Shown: positions 58,801 through 64,000 of the stretch, piece after piece | Numbering within the stretch: the first letter of the stretch is position 1 | Layout of the letters: each line of letters begins with the position of its first letter | Origin: Cheilinus undulatus | Lineage: Eukaryota > Chordata > Actinopteri > Labriformes > Labridae | DNA: 64,000 nt | Direction: 5' to 3' | Assembly (NCBI RefSeq): GCF_018320785.1 | Contig: NC_054879.1 | Span: 48,341,698-48,405,697 of the forward strand | Notes under the pieces: model-generated | Told to the model about the DNA's origin: nothing | Database searches by the model: none | Seen by the model: the letters and a program-made list of their open reading frames with translations, nothing else | Program-made: the position numbers and the translations under genes

Positions 58801-61800
58801 ATCCACAATATCGGTATCTGCAGATATTAGCAAAAAAAAAAAGCCAAATATCGGCAGATATCAAAATTTTTTCCAATATTTACATCCGATATTTTGGATA
58901 TCACTATTTATCAACTGTAAAATGTGGCCATATATATTTTTTGTATTTATTATTTTTTATTTTCTTTATTGCACATATTGAACAAAGAAAACTAGAGAAA
59001 AGGAATTAATACAGAAAAAAAATAAAAACAATACAATACATTTTTAAGTCAGATAATGAGTAGATGTGCAGGAGAAGCCAAAGAAACCTGAGCGGGCTTG
59101 TCGAGTGGTCATCTTAAGTGAAAAATAAAAAATGTATACTAATAATTTAGTTGAGTTTTAGGCTGGGCCAACAGACCAATGTAAGTTGAGATCTTTTTCT
59201 TCATTCATTCTCATTCTTTAAACTTTAAAGTGTGTTTTAAGAAAAAAAAGTTTGTTTCTTTTTTCATCCTCAAACCTAAAATTGTGTTCAAAGGACAGTA
59301 TTTTTATGTATGTATAGCATATCTAAATATCAGAATCGATATCGGTATCGGTTAAAATGAATCTGTAAATATTGGCATATCGGATATCGGCAAAAATCCA
59401 ATATCATGCATCCCTAATTTTTTTGTTGACTATTCTAAAAATGGCACTTGAATGATTGTTGTTGTTTTTTTTTTGTTTTGTTTTTTTTTGCAACAGAGAT
59501 GTTTTGCATTAATTATTATGCAAAGTTTAAAACTGGTATTTTGACACAAATTTCAGGTTAAAGAAATATTGCAACCTCTGCGATTTGAAAATTATTGAGA
59601 TTTAATCTAGTTTTCGATGAATTGCCCAGCCCTAGTGGATATGCATTTTTAGTAAAGCTTGTTAGAAGTTTTTACAGTGCATTTAACCTTTACAACTTCA
59701 GAAAACTTCTAAAAACGTCAGCACACTTAGTTTACCGTGCATTCAGAAAGTATTCTGACACCCTTCACTTTTTTCATTTTTTTTTGTTGCAGCTGACGCT
59801 ACAGGTTTTAAACTCCATTTTTAAGTTAATCTACACTCAGTACCCCACGATAACATAGTGAAAACAGAATCATAGAAATTTTGGCAAATTCATGAAAAAT
59901 AAAAACTGAAATATCACATTTACATAAATCTTCAGAGCCTTAGCAGAAACTCTGTAACTGTAGCTCAGGTTCCTCTGTAAATGTAGCTCAGGTTCCTCTG
60001 TAAATGTAGCTCAGGTTCCTCTGTAAATGTAGCTCAGGTTCCTCTGTAAATGTAGCTCAGGTTCCTCTGTAAATGTAGCTCAGGTTCCTCTGTAAATGTA
60101 GCTCAGGTTCCTCTGTAAATGTAGCTCAGGTTCCTCTGTAAATGTAGCTCAGGTTCCTCCATGTCTTTGGTCTTTGCTGAGTCCACCTGTGCTAAATTAA
60201 CCTGACTGGACATGATTCTAAAGCCCTGTCCCTCTCTATAGAAGGCCTCACAGCTGACAATGATGTCAGAGTAGAAACCAAGGGTCAAAGGTCAGAGGAG
60301 CTGCAGAGCTGCAGGGGCAGGATTGTTGACAGGCACAGATCTGGGGAAGATTACAGAAACATTTCTGCTGCTCTGAAGGTTCCAGAGAGAACAGTGGCCT
60401 CCAGACTTCTCACATGAAGAAGTCTGGACCAACCAGGACTCTTCTAGAGCTGGTCACCATCGGGGGAGAAAGACCTTAGTGAGAGAGGAGACCAAAAACC
60501 TGATGGTCCCTCTGACTGAGCTCCAGAGATGCTTGAGGAGATGGGACAAAGTTCTAGAGGGACAACCATCACTGCAGCCTTCAGCTGATCTGGGCTTAGT
60601 GGAGGAGTGGTTTGCCTCACCCAAACACATGACAGCTAGCTTGGCTGTCATGTGGACTCATGGCTTCTAGGTGTATTGGTCAAACTCAAAGTGGGCTTTT
60701 ATGTGCTTATACTCATGCCAATATTATTATTAATGCTTGGGGTACTTAGTGTAGATTTATGAGGACTTCTGTTTTTTGACTGTAGCATCAGGATGCAACA
60801 TAAAACTGAAGAAGTAAAGGTGGTCTGAATAATTTCTAAATGCACCGTATGTACTAAAGATATTTTCACAAGACAGATGCTCGTTCTGACTTTCACCTTT
60901 GTGTTGGCAGATTTTTGTGGGTTGGAGAGGTGGTGCTGGAGATCCTGCACATGATACCTGAGGCGGATAAGGTCGTCCAGAGCATGCTCAGATCCGGCTT
61001 TCAGTCCATGGAGATAGCCAAACTGAGCCTTGAAACACTGGGAGGTAGGCTGACAGAACTCCCCACCATGACGGTGTCTCTTCTTCCTGACTCATTTCAT
61101 AGAAGTTTAATAAAAGTAGAAGATTTACGTCATACATATTCAACGCTATTAAAACTGAGTGTCAGAATCATAAGGTTTTTATGTGTCAGAGTCATTTAGA
61201 TTTATATCAGAAAGGATGAGACTGGGACATAACAGTTGAGCAGCTTTTGGTGTCAGCCTTTCACAGAAAGAATCAAAACCATAGAAACTAAATCAGTCAG
61301 CCTACTTAGAGGTTATTCTGAGCTTTTTAGTTACATGTGGCTGCAGTCACAATTGTTATCTCTCCCTAGTGTATGCAAGCGTATAACCCAGGATTGAATA
61401 GCACAGGTTTACACCCTTTCTCAGGGGACATGCAAGATTAAAACAGTTTTAGACAACACAGAGAGGAGCTACCAATGTGATAATACACAAAGGAAAATTA
61501 TGACTTCTCATTAAAACAACCTTCTGGGATGAACCTACAACCTACTATCAACAGCTGTGTCTAAAAATATAATCTCACTGAGTATGATAATCTTAACCGA
61601 TCTGACTTCATCTTTCATGGGTTTTCTACTCTTTTTCTTGTTTGCAGGAATAATGGACAGTGTTTTGAAAGATGCCAGCCATCTCAAACAAACATACCAA
61701 ATGTTGGTGACAGACTCGTCTAAAGCAAGTGTGTGGATCAGTGATGTCCTCGACAGTGGGATGGAAGCAATCCTCATGGTGTGATGCCATTATTTCCTCT

Positions 61801-62218
61801 TCTTATGACCCTTTCTCTTATAATCCAATAAAGGACACAACATTGTTTTTCAAACTTGATGGTATTTTTTGGTCAAAGGGGCATTGTAGTATTATTGTAA
61901 TTGTTGCCATGATACAGAGAAAGGCTAACTCTACAAACCATGGCCCTGTAACCTCCACAAGCCCTCTGTCTCATGTAATAGTGTGACTACAGTAACATGC
62001 AAAACAAACGTACCCAGAATGAACGAGTCTGTCCTGTTTTTCTCTTTTACTAGATCGTAGCATCTGAGGAAGCTACGTGTGAGGATGTCTTGAGTCCCTT
62101 CGAGTGGCTCTTAAACTCTGAGACCATAACGATGGAGGTGTTGAGGTCAGCGATCTGCCGGTCTGACGCTGACCTGCAGCAGGCGTTACTGATGGGTCTG
62201 ATGCCGCTCATTGAATCA
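40885..62218 (+). CDS. abca12: ABCA12-type ATP-binding cassette lipid transporter, N-terminal 607 codons (continues past right edge)
   Basis: Join 40885-40950, 41124-41217, 45125-45272, 49284-49393, 49710-49780, 52008-52181, 52307-52500, 53366-53484, 53770-53870, 56915-57061, 57915-58081, 60911-61044, 61648-61778, 62054-62218; 1821 bases, one open frame, every junction GT-AG and phase-matched. ABCA12 loads glucosylceramide into lamellar granules of skin. Residues 1-22 (MAFLHQLRLLLWKNGLAVIR) are the cytosolic amphipathic start and about 24-42 the first membrane helix. CYVGPRNLPSTGFFPFLQTL followed by MCNTD is diagnostic for ABCA12 over ABCA1, 4 or 7. The rest is the first extracellular domain, with sequons such as NIT, NAS, NTT, NQT, NET. 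ATPase domains lie outside the window. ABCA13-like identity is the main alternative. The end of the exon at 45125-45272 is the least certain junction. Confidence 0.88.
41345..41518 (-). mobile_element. tRNA-Leu-derived SINE
   Basis: On the minus strand GGGAGCGCAGATGGTCGAGG continues GGTTTAAGGCGC, close to the tRNA-Leu A-box region (GGCCGAGTGGTCTAAGGCGC). A B box GGGTTCGAATCC follows, then a body ending TCAAATAAAGGCATGAATAG. It lies in abca12 intron 3. Confidence 0.85.
42130..42362 (+). mobile_element. Retroposon 3' tail (GGATGG type)
   Basis: TTAGGTTAATTGGTGACTTT, AAATTGCCCGTAGGTGTGAG, ATGACAGCTGGGATAGGCTT and AGAAAATGGATGGA form the well-known fish retroposon tail that ends in short GGAT repeats. 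It is 5'-truncated and has no ORF. Confidence 0.7.
42363..45124 (+). other. abca12 intron 3, mostly unique sequence
   Basis: No exon or RNA gene is seen. A small retroelement-like remnant at about 44530-44630 (TTTAAGCAGGAAAGCCTCAT) resembles pieces near 7433 and 8895. Three short ORFs of about 60 codons lack features. Confidence 0.5.
45395..45696. mobile_element. piggyBac-like MITE, 302 bp, second copy
   Basis: TTAA (45391-45394) precedes CCCATTAAAGCCTGAAAG; the right end GACAGGCTGTAGGGGG is followed by TTGA, a one-base decay of TTAA. The interior is collinear with 9407-9704. Confidence 0.78.
46785..47040 (+). repeat. Fish interspersed repeat, CTCTGCCAAGGAGGTTATG type
   Basis: CTCTGCCAAGGAGGTTATGT, TTGTTAGTTTGTTTGTTAGC, and GGATGGATTTTGATGAAATC match a widespread fish repeat with a TTTGTTTGT core. 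It ends GCGGAGGTCTATGCTCTCCG close to the next SINE. Class not set. Confidence 0.6.
47041..47892 (-). mobile_element. tRNA-Leu-derived SINE split by a MITE
   Basis: The SINE head on the minus strand (GGGGCGCAGGTGCTCTAGTG, 47872-47891 side) and its B box region (GGGTTAGAATCC) lie right of the insertion. The body and tail (TATCAAATAAAGGCAAAAAT) lie left. It is the same family as 41345-41518. The split is at 47162-47821. Confidence 0.8.
47165..47818. mobile_element. PIF/Harbinger-like MITE inside the SINE
   Basis: The ends AGCCAGTTACACACCGCCGC (then GC) and GCGGCGGTGTGTAACCAGCT are 22-bp inverted repeats with one mismatch. Flanking triplets TTA and TTG fit a 3-bp TWA duplication with one change. 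The 654-bp interior is GC-richer than its surroundings and includes a C9 run; no transposase is seen. Confidence 0.7.
48690..49205. repeat. Interspersed repeat, longer copy of a pair
   Basis: The right part (ATTGGCCCGTAAAGATGTGA, CCAATCACCCTCTGAG, CATCTGGCGTGCCAGGTTAC) matches 52655-52830. A 70-codon frame at 48694-48906 (MEEEISVDAAKVPVLSELDD near its end) lies in the left part; it could be an exon relic carried by the repeat, but I do not recognise it. Confidence 0.5.
50370..51260. repeat. Fish repeat split by a Tc1-like MITE
   Basis: Left of the MITE are TATTTATATAGCTCTTTACA and GACCAAAGTGCTTCACAAAA; right of it is ATTCCAGAGCCTAGGAGCAG. These belong to one common fish repeat, split at a TA. 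Tracts of TTTAGTTTTAG flank at about 50255 and 51755-51900. Confidence 0.5.
50610..51162 (-). mobile_element. Tc1/mariner-like MITE, CAGTGCTTAACAAAT family, copy 3
   Basis: It runs from CAGTGCTTAACAAATGTATT to CATTTGTTAAGCACTG. The left flank is TA (50608-50609) and the right is TT, a one-base decay. It is collinear with the copy at 27606 and reversed relative to 34383. It lies in abca12 between exons at 49780 and 52008. Confidence 0.85.
52655..52830. repeat. Interspersed repeat, shorter copy of a pair
   Basis: ATTGGCCTGTCATGGATGTG, ACAGACAGAATGTCCTCCAA and TCACCCTCTGAG run parallel to 49050-49205. It is truncated on the left. Confidence 0.6.
54119..54800 (+). mobile_element. 5' part of a CAGTGTTACTCAACC hAT-like element
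   Basis: CAGTGTTACTCAACC and the AGAGCCACAATCCAAG block match the left end of 10734-11783. GTGGCAAAAATGGG filler follows. No matching right end is found before unique sequence at about 54800. The minus-strand low-complexity ORFs are by-products. Confidence 0.65.
54801..56914 (+). other. abca12 intron with minor repeats
   Basis: Mostly unique. At 55725-55885 a short fish repeat is recognisable (GGCGTCCGAAATCACTCCC, CACTATATAGTGCACTTATT). No exon is seen until 56915. Confidence 0.45.
56519..56590. repeat. 14-bp tandem repeat, 5 copies
   Basis: The unit GCCTGTTAGCATAG is repeated five times, the first copies with GG in place of AG. Confidence 0.9.
58559..59634 (+). mobile_element. hAT-like MITE, TAGGGCTG family, with nested MITE
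   Basis: It runs from TAGGGCTGAACGATTTTGGG to AATTGCCCAGCCCTA. Flanks GTGGCTAT (58551-58558) and GTGGATAT (59635-59642) match at 7 of 8, which sets this family as hAT-like. Without the nested element it is about 450 bp, like 20090-20580. Confidence 0.85.
58796..59416 (+). mobile_element. Nested hAT-like MITE, TAGGGATGCA family
   Basis: It runs from TAGGGATCCACAATATCGG to AATATCATGCATCCCTA, 621 bp, with a perfect 8-bp duplication ATTTTTTT on each side (58788-58795, 59417-59424). Repeated GATATCGG motifs are typical near both ends. Confidence 0.82.
59733..60849. mobile_element. Tc1/mariner-like non-autonomous element
   Basis: The ends TACCGTGCATTCAGAAAGTA (then TTCTGAC) and GTCTGAATAATTTCTAAATG (then CACCGTA) are imperfect 27-bp inverted repeats with TA at both borders. 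The interior contains the 23-bp minisatellite and no intact transposase; the short ORFs there have no family motifs. It lies in the abca12 intron before exon 60911. Confidence 0.75.
59952..60158 (+). repeat. 23-bp minisatellite, 9 copies
   Basis: The unit is CTGTAAATGTAGCTCAGGTT followed by CCT. Nine copies fill 207 bases exactly; only the first differs, at one base (AACTG for AAATG). Confidence 0.95.
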
Positions 62219-64000
62219 GTAAGGCTTCTTTACATTTGGGGCTTATTTTGTGAAAAACATAAGAAATTGATGGTCCAAGTTAGCCTCTAGGCTACTTTTA
62301 TTTTACAAACTAATGAACAGGAAGAAAAAAGTCTACATGCACATCCAGACCTAGGTGGGCGGGTGCTGAGCCGAAAAGGAGACTAACAAAGAACAGAAAG
62401 ACGTCTTGCACACTGCAGGGCTCCAGAAATATAATTATTTATTGCACCAACGTGACGTTTCGAGCGGAGTAGCTCTTCATCAGACTAAAGTGACAAGTGT
62501 AGAGCGCCTCATTATATACAGGTGAAGGTAATCACATAGACAATCACATGATCTGATCTAAGAGTCATCACGTGAACATGTTTCAGGGACAAACAAAAAA
62601 ACACGTAAACATACAAAAACATATAAACAGATACAAAACATACAAACTAATGAACACAGAGACTCAGTGAAAATGTCCCTCTCCTGTGTTCTGTGTACAT
62701 AATGTCCTCTGAAAATGTCTAAGCTACTGGTGCAAAACTCAAGGCCCGGGGGCCAAATGAGGCCCGCGGTGCAGTTTTACCCGGCCCGTAAGATCATATC
62801 TTAATTAGAATTAGCCTGCTGCTGTGAGGTCTGCAGATTTCCTCCAGTATAAAAATGTAAATTTAACCTTGAAGATTACTAAAAAGTCTTGTTAAGTTAT
62901 AAACATCTGAAAAGTAGAGAGAGGAAATCAATAGATAAAAAGTCAGGAATGAGGGAAACAAATTAATTTGTGTTTTCATTTCACATTTTAATTTTGCATC
63001 CCAAGAATATGACCTAAACTTAGGATTTTGACTTTTTATTTCATATTTTGACCTTTAAATTAATAATTTTGACTCTGGGTGTAACGGTACAGAAAAATTT
63101 TGGTTCAGTACGTACCTCAGTTTTGATGTCACGGTTTGGTACGTTTTCGGTACGGTAATTGAAGTAAATAAATAAAATTCAATATTTATTATTTTTTGTT
63201 AAATTATAATAAAATACATAGGCTGAATAAATTACATTTAAATTATTAAAATGCAGCAACCTCCTTCCAAATGTTCTCCAATGATTAAAAATATTAATAA
63301 TTAAATATATTTTTGATTTACTAGGTTTTTTAAATTGATATATTGATTTATACCCATTCATTCATTCATATTTATACCCATTCTTAAAATACTAAAATTT
63401 CCCAGCCAACTTGAATGCATCATTATACAACCGTTCGTTAGCTTGTTAAATATGTAAATTAGCATCTTTCCTGCCGATTTCAACACGGACTTCAGCACTG
63501 GATTACTTTTTTTAACCAATGGGACCTACTACAAATTTTTGAAGAACTTTTCACAGCCTATCTTGGCGGCTAAAGATGTTAGAGCCTTGTGAAATCTGAG
63601 GATAACTTTACCTATGACACAGCTGCAGACATGAAGGAGTCTCCTCTCCCCCCTCCTCTGAGGCTGATAGCTGAAGGTAAAGTTAATTTGATTCACAGAG
63701 CCAGAGCACAGTTGTCATAAAAAACGATCTTAAAGACTAGGAAATTCATAACTGGCTGGTGAGACTTTTTGTTGTTCCTCCTCCTAACAGTGGCGGTCTT
63801 GAGTGGAGCCTTTTCAAATGCTTTGATTGGTCCACTGGACGACGTGCTTTTAGCAACACAGCTGCTGAAAAATGTCAGGGCTAATGTTGTTGTCTTTGTC
63901 CACTGTTGTATTTTACTGGGCAACAAAGTGTTCCTAAACAGGACACTTTTACCTGGGAATACTCAGGCTTTTGCTGTGGTTGTGTGGTTGCCAGGACAGT
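62219..64000 (+). other. abca12 intron at right edge, repeat-rich
   Basis: At 62335-62530 lies a repeat with GCACCAACGTGACGTTTCGA and CTCTTCATCAGAC, of unset class. From about 62724 a CAGGGGTGTCAAACTC-type hAT left end begins (GGTGCAAAACTCAAGGCCCG), and is cut near 63077 by another element. No exon is visible up to the edge. Confidence 0.5.
63077..64000 (+). mobile_element. hAT-like element with GGTGTAACGGTAC end (truncated by window)
   Basis: GGGTGTAACGGTACAG, TTCAGTACGTACCTCAG and CACGGTTTGGTACGTTTTCG are the end and repeated GGTACG subterminal motifs of a known fish hAT type. The other end is not in the window. It is inserted into the element that begins at about 62724. Confidence 0.6.

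Overview
The window is nuclear DNA of a ray-finned (teleost) fish. The genes are vertebrate, split by GT-AG introns, and more like fish than mammalian orthologues in intron size. The spacers are packed with short non-autonomous DNA transposons (hAT, Tc1/mariner, piggyBac and PIF/Harbinger types), tRNA-derived SINEs, retroposon 3' tails and microsatellites typical of fish. Most short open reading frames here are by-products of simple sequence.

Layout, all genes on the + strand. (1) 2-73: last codons and stop of an alpha-tubulin gene, with its 3' UTR and poly(A) signals. (2) 2961-8552: complete seven-exon dhdh (dimeric dihydrodiol dehydrogenase, 335 aa); its third intron holds two DNA transposons side by side, one carrying a 31-bp minisatellite. 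(3) 12014-29564: complete nine-exon pofut2 (ER protein O-fucosyltransferase 2, 445 aa), with RFX-like and ETS-like sites just before its start codon and transposons in most large introns. (4) 40885-62218 and beyond the right edge: first 14 coding exons (607 codons, one continuous frame) of an ABCA12-type lipid transporter. They encode the cytosolic N terminus, the first membrane helix and the start of the large extracellular domain. A likely non-coding 5' exon ends at 38811.

The four genes share no pathway; their order is a synteny signal. The most striking non-gene feature is a 2.6-kb array of about 77 copies of a 34-bp unit (35831-38465), directly upstream of the predicted abca12 5' exon. 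About 62 units contain the full NF-Y/CCAAT-box motif AGCCAATCA. Because 34 is not a multiple of three and the unit has no stop in any frame, the array yields very long ORFs in all three + frames; I judge these non-coding.

Other notable items: a degenerate filler related to GTGGCAAAAATGGG inside several transposon families with different ends; a 5S rRNA pseudogene; an 830-bp ATT/GTT array in pofut2 intron 1; three copies of a Tc1-like MITE, one still holding the first 28 codons of a transposase; and several nested insertions dated relative to each other by target-site duplications. All exon models come from reading the sequence and matching remembered protein families; no alignment or search was run.
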